A DNA stretch of 25,681 nucleotides from JAUYIW01 sp043818555 (GCA_043818555.1 JBDRFP010000017.1:1-25681), one strand, 5' to 3'. Positions 1 through 6,550 are shown, counted from the stretch's first letter. Numbers and translations are program-made. Notes: generated by a model not told the origin, from the sequence alone.

Positions 1-528
1 CTCTTCACGGCCAGCATGGCGCTTGGCGTAATCCTGATCGGCCAGACTCAGGGCTACCAGCCAGAACTTCTCTCGTTCCTGTTTGGAAGTATATTGACGA
101 TTAAAAGCATCGACCTAATTATTATTGCGTCCTTCTCAATAATCATAATGATCTGGTTCGTCCTGTCGCTCCGCCAACTAACCTACTTATCCTTATCCGA
201 GGATAGCGCTGCAGTATCTGGCATTCCTGTAAAACTGCAGACCCTGCTGTTCTACATTGCCCTTGCAATCGCAACTGTGCTTGGCGTCAAAATCCTCGGC
301 ATTGTCCTCGTGTCCGCCCTGATCGTCCTTCCGGCAGCCACCAGCCGAATGCTCACCCACTCGTTCAAGTCGTACTTTGCCGTGTCGATCGTTGTTTCCG
401 AGGCTGTAATCGTATCAGGACTAATCTTTTCCTACATATTTGATTTTCCTTCAGGCGCAACAATCGTCCTAGTCGGCACAATAATCTTTCTAGTTACAGC
501 AGCGGTGAACGAAATCATGAAGCGGTAG
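1..528 (+). CDS. Metal ABC transporter permease (ABC-3 / ZnuB-TroC family), 5' truncated
   Basis: The reading frame is open from the first base, so this is the C-terminal 175 residues of a longer protein; the ATG at 16 is an internal methionine. The fragment is almost wholly hydrophobic, with about five membrane segments. It carries family-typical stretches: SMALGVIL at the start, a LSEDSAAVSGIPV cytoplasmic loop, and VKILGIVLVSALIVLPAATSR, where the proline-containing helix is characteristic of ABC-3 permeases. Proteins of this family form the membrane channel of Zn, Mn or Fe importers, working with an ATPase and a solute-binding lipoprotein, which presumably lie upstream of the window. The metal cannot be told from sequence. 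A strong terminator follows the stop codon by about 10 bases, so this is the last gene of its operon. Confidence 0.88.
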   Translation, partial: LFTASMALGVILIGQTQGYQPELLSFLFGSILTIKSIDLIIIASFSIIIMIWFVLSLRQLTYLSLSEDSAAVSGIPVKLQTLLFYIALAIATVLGVKILGIVLVSALIVLPAATSRMLTHSFKSYFAVSIVVSEAVIVSGLIFSYIFDFPSGATIVLVGTIIFLVTAAVNEIMKR

Positions 529-537
529 GGACAAGTT

Positions 538-562
538 AAAAACAGGCCCCGAGCCTGTTTTT
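538..562. terminator. Bidirectional Rho-independent terminator
   Basis: A perfect 10-bp stem (AAAAACAGGC / GCCTGTTTTT) with a CCCGA loop. It has a T run on both strands, so it can end the ABC permease transcript from the left and the small membrane gene from the right. Confidence 0.88.
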
Positions 563-600
563 GTATCTGTTGCTTACCATCTACTATCTACCCTCACCCA

Positions 601-798
601 TCATCCAATCGCCTGCCCCGCATAATGAGCGCCGATCAGCAACGCGCCAACAAGCATCACAATAAGCATAATCCTAAAAAGCGCAGTTGCTTCATCGTCG
701 TCGCGCACAAACGCAAGAAAAATAAAAGTTGCGAAGCCTATTATTATAAGTAATGGTACCACAAGTAATACGATTCCTGTGAGGAGTAGATATGACAT
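601..798 (-). CDS. Small two-helix membrane protein, unknown
   Basis: A 65-residue protein. Residues about 4-30 and 40-61 are hydrophobic and are separated by a short charged loop (RDDDEATALFR), giving a helical hairpin with no catalytic motif. I do not recognise the family. No Shine-Dalgarno sequence precedes the ATG, which fits the other moderate-GC genes here. It converges on the ABC permease and shares its terminator. The composition and a terminator placed right after the stop support a real gene, but a gene this small could also be a chance open frame. Confidence 0.5.
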   Translation of the reverse strand: MSYLLLTGIVLLVVPLLIIIGFATFIFLAFVRDDDEATALFRIMLIVMLVGALLIGAHYAGQAIG

Positions 799-867
799 AT
801 TATTTAGAGTATATCAGATTAGGTCGTTGACATAAAGTGAACCATGATTAATCAGTCTAGTCAAGCA

Positions 868-896
868 TTGACAAAACAGTATGGTTGATGTATGAT
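868..896 (+). promoter_or_regulatory. Sigma-70-type promoter for tRNA-Arg
   Basis: TTGACA at 868-873, a 17-base spacer and TATGAT at 891-896. The predicted start falls about 18 bases before tRNA-Arg. A second TTGACA at 827-832 has no matching -10 box. Confidence 0.82.
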
Positions 897-920
897 TTTC
901 GCGCAAGACCTCAACATTAC

Positions 921-997
921 GCGGCGTTAGCTCAGCTGGATAGAGCGTCTGGCTTCGGACCAGAAGGTCGGGGGTTCGAATCCCTCACGCCGCGCCA
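921..997 (+). tRNA. tRNA-Arg (anticodon TCG)
   Basis: A full 77-nt cloverleaf. The acceptor stem pairs GCGGCGT with ACGCCGC. The D arm is GCTC/GAGC. The anticodon stem TCTGG/CCAGA encloses loop CTTCGGA (anticodon TCG, reading CGA). The T arm has the standard TTCGAAT loop. The CCA end is encoded at 995-997. One G-T pair sits in the T stem. Confidence 0.97.
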
Positions 998-1118
998 CCC
1001 TTCGCTAAAGCTTCGGGTGGCCTTTGGCCATTTCGCAAGATGTAGCGAAGGGTGTCACCCGAAGCCTTTGGCGTAGGGTGGCCTCAGTAACATTGCAGTC
1101 GCTAAAGCTTCGGGTGGC
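994..1118. repeat. Nested inverted and direct repeats starting at the tRNA-Arg CCA end
   Basis: A 20-bp sequence is directly repeated exactly at 1002-1021 and 1099-1118. Between the copies lie inverted partners: 996-1005 pairs perfectly with 1045-1054, and 1004-1019 pairs imperfectly with 1057-1073. The inverted repeat begins inside the encoded CCA of tRNA-Arg. The unit contains GCTAAAGCTTCGGGTGGC. No protein is supported here: the open frames crossing this stretch run through tRNA and palindromes. Confidence 0.75.
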
Positions 1119-1126
1119 AGGCCACT

Positions 1127-1297
1127 ACAGTAAACAAAATGCGCCGTTAGCTCGTTCGAAAATTTTGTGCAGATGTTTGGATGAGATTTTGGCGCGATGC
1201 GAGGAGCGGAGTAAACCGTACCTAGATGTACGGTGTCGAGCACCGCAGCAACAAGGCAAAATATCGCCAAACAGTAAACAAAATGCGCCGTTAGCTC
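1127..1297 (+). repeat. 27-bp direct repeat duplicating the 5' end of tRNA-Lys
   Basis: Bases 1127-1153 and 1271-1297 are identical over 27 bp. The second copy holds the 14 bases before tRNA-Lys plus the first 13 bases of the tRNA (GCGCCGTTAGCTC). The first copy is the same flank plus a tRNA stub that breaks off before the D loop, so it is not a functional tRNA. The period is 144 bp, and a long palindrome fills the gap. Confidence 0.9.
1174..1273. repeat. About 100-bp imperfect palindrome between the tRNA-Lys 5' copies
   Basis: The outer arms are TGTTTGG (1174-1180) and CCAAACA (1267-1273). Further in are ATTTTGGCG-like and AAAATATCGCC-like arms, then GAGCGGAG against GAGCACCG-type sequence. 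The core is CCGTAC (1216-1221), loop CTAGAT, GTACGG (1228-1233). The right arm ends in the second 27-bp copy. The GCGAGGAGCGGAG wording resembles the REP-like palindromes elsewhere in the window. Confidence 0.7.
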
Positions 1298-1361
1298 AGT
1301 CTGGTAGAGCAGGTGGCTCTTAACCACTTGGCCGGGGGTTCAAATCCCTCACGGCGCACCA
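1285..1361 (+). tRNA. tRNA-Lys (anticodon CTT)
   Basis: A full 77-nt cloverleaf. The acceptor stem pairs GCGCCGT with ACGGCGC. The D arm is GCTC/GAGC. The anticodon stem GGTGG/CCACT (one G-T pair) encloses loop CTCTTAA (anticodon CTT, reading AAG). The T loop is TTCAAAT. CCA is encoded at 1359-1361. No separate promoter is evident, so it is probably co-transcribed from the tRNA-Arg promoter or from within the repeats. Confidence 0.97.
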
Positions 1362-1392
1362 GAAAACTTCGAGACTCACCTCGAAGTTTTCT
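1361..1392. terminator. Terminator hairpin after tRNA-Lys
   Basis: A perfect 13-bp stem, AGAAAACTTCGAG / CTCGAAGTTTTCT, with loop ACTCAC. It starts on the last base of the tRNA. The T run is inside the stem (TTTTCT), followed by GTTATTAT. It may also serve the convergent HAD gene. Confidence 0.8.
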
Positions 1393-1448
1393 GTTATTAT
1401 AATCCGGTCTAATCTAGACAAGGATCCAGCCAAATCGTTCTCCATTTA

Positions 1449-2099
1449 TTACAGCTCGCGTAAGACTTCACGCAAATCGTTTATTCGATAATCAGCCTCG
1501 CAATCCTTATGGCTACGCCACGGGTGGGCATACAAGTACGATGTTCCTCCGGCAACGCTTGTGAGCGCCACATCTTTTGGCGAGTCGCCGATTGTAACAA
1601 TATGATCATATTCTTTGTCGGCCAGATACTCTGCGAGCATCTCTGCCTTGCTTTTTCGGGTCTCAGGTGTGTGAGCATCAACAGCCACTGCTCTACCATC
1701 AGAAAAATAATCCTGAACTCCCACTCCGCTTAAAAACATCTCCATAGACTCTGGGTTGGTATTTGAGATCACAATCTGATCATGATCAGAGCGCTCGATC
1801 GCCTCAAGTACATCGTGAACATGATCATTTGGTTCCATGTGCTTTCCGATAATATCTAGATTGTTGATCTGCTTGTCAAAGCAGGCGTCCGATATTTCCA
1901 TGCACCGCTCGGTCGACTCGTGCGGTAGCAGACGCTCAAAATACTGGTACCACTTCAAACCATACATGCGCTCAACATCTTCAAAACTAAAACGCTCCTT
2001 GTAACCGAACCGCTCAAGCGTCATGTTCGATATTTCAATAGCCGCTTTCTCATTTCCTTTTTCCAGCACGCCATGAAAATCCCAGACAAATAGTTTCAT
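1449..2099 (-). CDS. HAD-superfamily hydrolase-like protein with altered motif I
   Basis: 216 residues with the HAD layout. Motif I near the N-terminus reads VWDFHGVL: the nucleophile Asp7 is present, but the usual second Asp (DxD) is His9. A helical cap follows (about 15-95). Motif II is IVISNTN (Ser112). The motif III lysine is probably Lys149 or Lys151. Motif IV is IVTIGDSPKDV with Asp172 and Asp176. HAD enzymes act mostly as phosphatases through an aspartyl-phosphate; the +2 Asp is the general acid/base in phosphatases and differs in dehalogenases and phosphonatases. The substrate is unknown. The fold call is strong; phosphatase activity is less certain because of His9. The ATG lies right after an ATTGGCCATTATCGAGT stretch without a Shine-Dalgarno site. 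Confidence 0.85.
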   Translation of the reverse strand: MKLFVWDFHGVLEKGNEKAAIEISNMTLERFGYKERFSFEDVERMYGLKWYQYFERLLPHESTERCMEISDACFDKQINNLDIIGKHMEPNDHVHDVLEAIERSDHDQIVISNTNPESMEMFLSGVGVQDYFSDGRAVAVDAHTPETRKSKAEMLAEYLADKEYDHIVTIGDSPKDVALTSVAGGTSYLYAHPWRSHKDCEADYRINDLREVLREL

Positions 2100-2360
2100 A
2101 CTCGATAATGGCCAATGACCAAATAACCAATTCCCAATGAATATCCAATTATCAATTGACCAATTTACTTCCTGAGGAGCTCAGCGGCTCAGCGACGAAG
2201 GATCTAGCGATAGCGTTTGGGCCCATACGCTCCGCTGGATCCTTCACTAAACTGTAGGCAATCGTTCAGGAGGTCAATATTGGCCATTGTGCATTGGGGG
2301 TTCATTGAGAATTGGATACTTGTAAATTGATCATTTAATGATTTACGCTCTGATTCTACC
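2100..2360. repeat. Spacer of ATTGGTCA-type word repeats around a REP-like hairpin
   Basis: From 2107 to 2164 the spacer is made of overlapping variants of CCAATGACC / CCAATTATC. From 2279 to 2340 the same words return inverted (GGCCATTGTGCATTGGG, GAATTGGATACTTG, ATTGATCATTTA). The REP-like element lies between the two arms. A 77-codon minus-strand open frame runs through these repeats and the terminator and is not credible. The same word family recurs at 16831-16870. Confidence 0.75.
2171..2245. repeat. REP-like palindrome 1
   Basis: It begins CCTGAGGAGCTCAGCGGC, followed by GCGACGAAGGATC, and ends GGATCCTTC. Bases 2197-2245 fold into a hairpin: GAAGGATC-tAGCG-AGCGT against ACGCT-CGCT-GGATCCTTC, around a TTGGGCCCAT loop. 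The GAGGAGC / GCGACGAAGGATC wording is shared with the elements at 9571, 13421 and 18594. Confidence 0.75.
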
Positions 2361-2370
2361 AGATCCGGCG

Positions 2371-2410
2371 AAAAATAAAAAACACCCGGGATCTTTTTAG
2401 GATCCCGGGA
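2371..2410 (-). terminator. Terminator of the 2434-3207 gene
   Basis: A perfect 9-bp stem CCCGGGATC / GATCCCGGG with a 7-base loop. On the minus strand it is followed by a long T run (2371-2382). It is one of the strongest terminators in the window. Confidence 0.92.
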
Positions 2411-2433
2411 CACTATCGAAGATGTCGACTTAA

Positions 2434-3207
2434 TCAAGCGGCTAGCTTCTCCACGGCGCGACCCCCGCCGACGCTGCAGTCGGCTGACAAATACTCAGGC
2501 CCACCCGCGTCGACGCCCACCCCGACGCCGCGCTCGAAGGCGTGCAAAGCACCGGAGTCGAAGCCATCCCCCCGGTCATGCCGAGTGCGAAGCCAGCAAT
2601 AGGCAGGTACGTCGAGCATGATGTCAGTGGCGGCCTTGTAGGCGTGCCAGATGACTGCATACTCTTCCAGGCTAAGGAGGGTGATGCTGGCGCTCAGAGT
2701 GTTCCAAGAAGTTCCTGTCCTGGGGCAGCGCTCGGCCACTTCAGCCCAGAACCAATAGCCTGTTTCGGTAGGCTCCCAGCCGATCTTGTCCTGCTCTTCA
2801 TCTTCGAGCGTCCAGTGGCCTTCCTGGCCGACCGCCTTCATGAAGGCAGCGTAGGAGATCTGACCAGATCGGTAGAATAGCTCCTCTCCGCCCTTGCGAC
2901 GATACTTGAGCTCCCGGTTCGAAATAGGCTTGCCGTCCACGGTCGGGAGAGGCGCTTCGACGTCCATGAAGCCGAGAGCGTGGTACCAGTCCTGAAGCCA
3001 CATCCTCCGCTCTTCGGCCAAGTTACGCTTCTGCTCCGGTCGCTCGGCTTCGAGCACTTCCGGAGCGTACTCTGCGAGCAGCTCACCGGTCACGCGCTTG
3101 TACACGTCGAGCGGGATGGTTTTGCGCCTCACCAGCTCGGCGATCATGTGCTGACGAAGGCATACTGCCCTTGCCTCTCTGTCAGTGATTTTTGCAGTAC
3201 TCTGCAT
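2434..3207 (-). CDS. GC-rich orphan protein, unknown function
   Basis: 257 residues from the ATG at 3207, which has AGGAGG (3213-3218) five bases upstream; a GTG one codon earlier would sit too close to that site. It is soluble, with no signal peptide. The N-terminal half is charged and helical (REARAVCLRQHM..., a Lys/Glu-rich region to about residue 70). An aromatic middle follows (GYWFWAEVAERCPRTGTSWN). The C-terminal 55 residues are Gly/Asp/Arg-rich and start YCWLRTRHDRGDGFD and end SVGGGRAVEKLAA. I do not recognise it securely. The C-terminal WLRT...GGGRA pattern loosely recalls small beta-rich or C-type-lectin-like domains. Strong GC in third positions sets it apart from the adjacent HAD gene. 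It has its own terminator and no operon partner. Confidence 0.82.
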   Translation of the reverse strand: MQSTAKITDREARAVCLRQHMIAELVRRKTIPLDVYKRVTGELLAEYAPEVLEAERPEQKRNLAEERRMWLQDWYHALGFMDVEAPLPTVDGKPISNRELKYRRKGGEELFYRSGQISYAAFMKAVGQEGHWTLEDEEQDKIGWEPTETGYWFWAEVAERCPRTGTSWNTLSASITLLSLEEYAVIWHAYKAATDIMLDVPAYCWLRTRHDRGDGFDSGALHAFERGVGVGVDAGGPEYLSADCSVGGGRAVEKLAA

Positions 3208-3511
3208 CACATCCTCCTCTGTTGTGGCGTTGCGGGCCTGCTGCCGAATATTGTTTCTGCTACAATTTCCATCTTCCGGCCAAATTATCCAAAAATTTTC
3301 TCAACGTATATCCGATACGCTTCGAAAATTGTTTGAATAATTTGACTCGAAATCTAAAAATTTCGCAACGAAACATATCCGCCAACAGGCCCTCGCGGTA
3401 ATCCGCACGCCGGGTTAAAGGATCGATAAGTTGAGGGTAGCAGCAAACCGCCAAAATGTCCAGGTGACCTACTGACTACTGTATACTGACTACTTTTGCT
3501 CACCGCCAAAC
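3208..3511. other. Divergent spacer: AT-rich palindromic stretch and short word repeats
   Basis: This lies between the minus-strand orphan gene and the plus-strand histidine phosphatase. It holds the AGGAGG site for the left gene, then a very AT-rich part (3280-3380) with small palindromes such as CGAAAT...ATTTCG (3348-3365). Near 3470-3497 there are CTACTGACTACTG words. I could not place a convincing promoter for the left gene. Several overlapping open frames here look non-coding. Confidence 0.5.
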
Positions 3512-3540
3512 TTGACCAAATCAATAAAATGTGATATTAT
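3512..3540 (+). promoter_or_regulatory. Promoter of the histidine phosphatase
   Basis: TTGACC (3512-3517), a 17-base spacer ending TGTGA, and TATTAT (3535-3540). TGA directly before the -10 makes it an extended -10. The predicted start is near 3547, which rules out the GTG at 3531 as translation start. The TGTGATATTAT block is identical to the promoter at 9071-9099. Confidence 0.85.
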
Positions 3541-3575
3541 CAACCGTTGATATTTCACTCAACAAAGGAGCTAAA

Positions 3576-4193
3576 TTGAGTACTTTCAAAGTTACTTTCG
3601 ATGTTATGCGGCATGGCGAGAAGGAGCTCGGGGACGAGAAGGGCGCGCTGCTCACACAGCGCGGGCTCGACCAAGTCGAATCTTCGGTCATGAGCCACAT
3701 GTTCGGCAGGCGTTACGACCTGGCCATAGTGAGCGACCGAGTGCGCACGCGCCAGACGGTTGAGCACGCGCTCAGAGTCATGAAGCAAAGCGATGTAGAA
3801 ATCGTCGCACCGCCGCAATTTGCGATTGGTCCCCTGCTCGACCCGGAATCCAACCCGCCCTGCCCTCCGGCAGAACTCTGGGAATACCTGGAGCTGGCCA
3901 GATCGACACTGGACCTTATTCGCCAGAGCGCTCCGAGCACATTTCGCATGGCTCGCAGAAGGCTCATCAGCGGCATGGAGGAGATCTGCAGAAGATTCGC
4001 AGATCTCAACCAAGGCGACTGTGAGCGAAGGGTTCTTGTGGGATTCCACGCCCCATTCGCAATCCTCGCCACCCCGAACCTGGCGGATCCGCCGTGGGTT
4101 GGGGAAGCGGATGTAATCCGCTACAGAATCAGCGGGACTCCGCGTGGAATGGTCATCCTCTCTGCCGAGCACCTCAAGTGCCCGCTGTCCTAG
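3576..4193 (+). CDS. Histidine phosphatase family protein, TTG start
   Basis: 205 residues from TTG 3576, which has AAAGGAG (3564-3570) five bases upstream. The longer frame from GTG 3531 begins upstream of the transcript start. Family motifs: the phospho-accepting His in DVMRHGE (His13, with Arg12), the second arginine region VSDRVRTRQTVEHA, and the second catalytic His in VGFHAPF (His158). The superfamily includes phosphoglycerate mutases and many small-molecule or protein phosphatases; the substrate here is unknown. The sequence is GC-rich, unlike the adjacent PEP-synthase-like gene. It is transcribed alone, from its own promoter to a strong terminator, with an extra hairpin in its 3' region. 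Confidence 0.9.
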   Translation: MSTFKVTFDVMRHGEKELGDEKGALLTQRGLDQVESSVMSHMFGRRYDLAIVSDRVRTRQTVEHALRVMKQSDVEIVAPPQFAIGPLLDPESNPPCPPAELWEYLELARSTLDLIRQSAPSTFRMARRRLISGMEEICRRFADLNQGDCERRVLVGFHAPFAILATPNLADPPWVGEADVIRYRISGTPRGMVILSAEHLKCPLS

Positions 4194-4204
4194 CGCGCGA
4201 GATC

Positions 4205-4244
4205 GTCACTCGGTGTCGGACTACTTCGTCCGGCACCAAGTGAC
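4205..4244 (+). other. Long hairpin in the 3' UTR of the histidine phosphatase
   Basis: The 17-base arms 4205-4221 and 4228-4244 pair with one mismatch and one G-T pair around a TACTTC loop. It lies between the stop codon and the terminator and has no T run of its own, so it is not a second intrinsic terminator. It may protect the 3' end or be part of a small RNA. Confidence 0.75.
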
Positions 4245-4254
4245 TAAAAACAAT

Positions 4255-4291
4255 ACGGCTCAGTGCCCCCGCACCGAGCCGTTTTTATTTT
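4255..4291. terminator. Terminator of the histidine phosphatase, also usable by the PEP-synthase-like gene
   Basis: Stem ACGGCTC-a-GTGC / GCAC-c-GAGCCGT with a CCCC loop, then TTTTTATTTTT on the plus strand. The minus strand has TATTGTTTTT after the hairpin, so it may also end the converging gene. Confidence 0.92.
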
Positions 4292-4315
4292 TCAAAACTA
4301 GCTCTTTTAGCTCCG

Positions 4316-6454
4316 TTAGCCCTTCAAGTTCTTCACCTCCCCACTCTCAAAATCAACCTCCACCTCCATGCCATCGCGCAAAACCCTGGTTCCGACCGTT
4401 GTGCCAATCACGCACGGAATCCTCATTTCGCGCGAAATAATTGCCGCGTGGCAGGTAATCCCGCCTTCGTCAGTTACAATCGCCTTCACGCCTTTTAAGT
4501 ACTGCATAAACTTTGGACGAGTCTGAACGGTTACCAAAATCTTTCCGGCCAGGCTACCACCCTTGGCTTCAAGATCGGCATCGTCCCGCACCACTACCAC
4601 TTCGCCCCGCACTGGTTCGCCCGTAAAAGTCGCCTGCCCTTTTACAACGCAGGCCTCAACCAACCGCCCTTCAACCTCATCGACCAGCCCTGTGACAAAA
4701 CCCGAAATCGCTGCGACTTGAGTGGGGTCGTCCACAACAACCTTGTCGATATTACGAAGCCCCAAATAGACATACCCGCCCTTGCGTCGATCGACCAAGT
4801 CGCGAGCCTCATCAATACCCAACTTACCGTCAACCAGGCTAACCACCTCATCAACTGTTAAATATTTCATAATCTCCACCGGCTCGAGCGCTAACTGCTT
4901 CGTCGATGTTAAGTAGTCCAAAAACTCAAACAAACACTTGCCAAGCTTTTCTTCTTCAAGCGCAACACGATTCCGCCACAAGTCGTGCTTACCAAGGATT
5001 ACTTTGGCCGCCTCGTCGATCGACTCTCGATGTTCCGTTAGCTTCATCCCGAGCGAAAAAATCACAAAAAAGTGAAACCCATAGCGCGAGTAATTTTCAA
5101 CGATTGCCTTAAAACTCGCGACAGCAGAACCTTCATCTTTTTGATCAATCCGACCTTCAAGCTCGACGCACTCGCTCTCAATCTCCTGCCAAAGCTCTTC
5201 GTCCTCGGCTAAAAATTTCTCAAGCACAGCCGGCTCGTCCAGTACGCGTTGCTCCGACACTTTATGAAAATCCACAGCCTGCCGCCTGTTATAAATCCGC
5301 ACAGGAAAATCCTTCTCCTTTGGCGCCAGAACCGCTTCAACAAACGGCACGCCATATTCGCTTTCCATAAACCGCCGCTGGCCCTCAAGCTTTGCTGAAA
5401 AATAGAACAGCGACTCTTCCGCGCGCGTGCCTAAAAACCATTTTTGAGATTTTATGTAGTCAACCGCCTCGCCTGACGCCTTGTCGATCTTGGACTTTAC
5501 AGGTTGCTGATCCGGCAGTGTGGTGATCGGCCGGGCCTGAAGGATTTTGAGTCTTCCATCAGCGTAGGCCCATTCAATGTCAACAGGAAAGCCGTAATGA
5601 TTTTCGATTTTGATTACCATGCTTGCAAGCTCAGCGATCTGCTCATCTGACAGCACTTGGCCCTTGCCCTTTTCTTCCGGAACCTCCTGCCACGCGTTTC
5701 CGCCGGTGGCCGATCTTACCAGCGCGCGATTCTGAGCGTGCACAGTTCTGCTAACGATCTTTCCATTTGATTTGGAAACAACATAACTGTCCGGGGTCAC
5801 CTGACCCGACACGATCGCCTCGCCTAGGCCAAAACTGGCTTCAATGATGAGTTGATTCAAATCCTGAGTAACCGGGTGAACTGAAAAGGCAACGCCGGAA
5901 ACATCGCTCTCGATCATTTTCTGAACCACAACAGCAACCGACACGGGCTCACGCCCAAGTCCTTGCTCGGCGCGGTAAAAAATCGCGCGCGGTGTAAAAA
6001 GCGATGCCCAGCACTTTTGTACATTGGCGACCAGGTCAGCCGATGTGGAATTGAGATATGTCTCAAGTTGCCCTGCCCAGGCTGCTGTGGCGCCGTCTTC
6101 TGCCGTGGCACTCGACCGGACCGCAACAAACTCGGCGCCAAGCTTGCCAAACTCGCTCTTGATTTCGTCAACAATCTGGCTTGGGATGTCTGCGCCCAAA
6201 ATCAAGCCTCTGATCTTTTCCGACGCGTCATCAACAGTATGAACCTGCCCTGTGTCGACCGAACCAAGGACCGATTTAACCTCGGCGACAATATTGGCCT
6301 CAGCTAAAAACTTATCAAACGCGCCAGCTAAAACAACAAACCCACCGGGCATCGCAATTCCGGCCCCTGCCATTTCGCCAAGTGAAGCCCCCTTGCCTCC
6401 GGCAATACTGACATCACCCTTGTCGATATCGGAAATCAATTTTGTAAATTTCAT
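4316..6454 (-). CDS. PEP synthase-related phosphotransferase lacking the PEP-binding barrel
   Basis: 712 residues. The N-terminal 315 or so form the pyruvate phosphate dikinase/PEP synthase ATP-binding domain: GGKGASLGEM, AVRSSATAEDGATAAWAGQ, SGVAFSVHPVT, EASFGLGEAIVSGQ, and DIEWAYADGRLKILQARPIT. A middle region (about 316-610) has no PPDK motif and includes hydrophobic or aromatic segments. The C-terminal 95 residues are the swivelling phosphohistidine domain (VTDEGGITCHAAIISRE, His669). True PEP synthase continues with a TIM barrel that binds PEP/pyruvate; the protein stops before it. This order (ATP-grasp, other domain, His domain) matches rifampicin phosphotransferase. It could phosphorylate an unknown acceptor, or the barrel may be supplied elsewhere. 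The stop codon lies in a word-repeat array. Confidence 0.85.
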   Translation of the reverse strand: MKFTKLISDIDKGDVSIAGGKGASLGEMAGAGIAMPGGFVVLAGAFDKFLAEANIVAEVKSVLGSVDTGQVHTVDDASEKIRGLILGADIPSQIVDEIKSEFGKLGAEFVAVRSSATAEDGATAAWAGQLETYLNSTSADLVANVQKCWASLFTPRAIFYRAEQGLGREPVSVAVVVQKMIESDVSGVAFSVHPVTQDLNQLIIEASFGLGEAIVSGQVTPDSYVVSKSNGKIVSRTVHAQNRALVRSATGGNAWQEVPEEKGKGQVLSDEQIAELASMVIKIENHYGFPVDIEWAYADGRLKILQARPITTLPDQQPVKSKIDKASGEAVDYIKSQKWFLGTRAEESLFYFSAKLEGQRRFMESEYGVPFVEAVLAPKEKDFPVRIYNRRQAVDFHKVSEQRVLDEPAVLEKFLAEDEELWQEIESECVELEGRIDQKDEGSAVASFKAIVENYSRYGFHFFVIFSLGMKLTEHRESIDEAAKVILGKHDLWRNRVALEEEKLGKCLFEFLDYLTSTKQLALEPVEIMKYLTVDEVVSLVDGKLGIDEARDLVDRRKGGYVYLGLRNIDKVVVDDPTQVAAISGFVTGLVDEVEGRLVEACVVKGQATFTGEPVRGEVVVVRDDADLEAKGGSLAGKILVTVQTRPKFMQYLKGVKAIVTDEGGITCHAAIISREMRIPCVIGTTVGTRVLRDGMEVEVDFESGEVKNLKG

Positions 6455-6511
6455 ATACGAATATTGTTACATCGTTCCGCAGTTTTGTCGAGACTGTAAA
6501 ACGCGGACAAC

Positions 6512-6550
6512 AAACGGCCCAGGGCCTAACCCCGAGCCGTTTTTTCTTTT
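6512..6550. terminator. Terminator-like hairpin between rnc and the PEP-synthase-like gene
   Basis: Stem AAACGGC (6512-6518) / GCCGTTT (6536-6542) with an inner GGG/CCC pairing. The T run is good on the plus strand (TTTTTTCTTTT) but only GTTTGTTG-like on the minus strand, where the rnc transcript would need it. Efficiency for rnc is therefore uncertain. Confidence 0.65.

Noticed and set aside
885..1327. Three open frames across the tRNA cluster
   Set aside because: They cross tRNA-Arg, tRNA-Lys and palindromic repeats.
1393..1402. TATAAT on both strands after tRNA-Lys
   Set aside because: No -35 at a suitable distance on either strand, and it would drive antisense transcription of the tRNAs on the minus strand.
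2204..2437. 77-codon minus-strand open frame
   Set aside because: It runs through a REP-like palindrome, word repeats and a strong terminator; the protein has no plausible fold.
3531..3575. GTG start for the histidine phosphatase
   Set aside because: The codon lies in the spacer just before the -10 box, upstream of the predicted transcript start; TTG 3576 has a good Shine-Dalgarno site.
3555..4172. 205-codon minus-strand open frame
   Set aside because: Antisense to the histidine phosphatase, which has clear family motifs, promoter and terminator. High GC produces long shadow frames.
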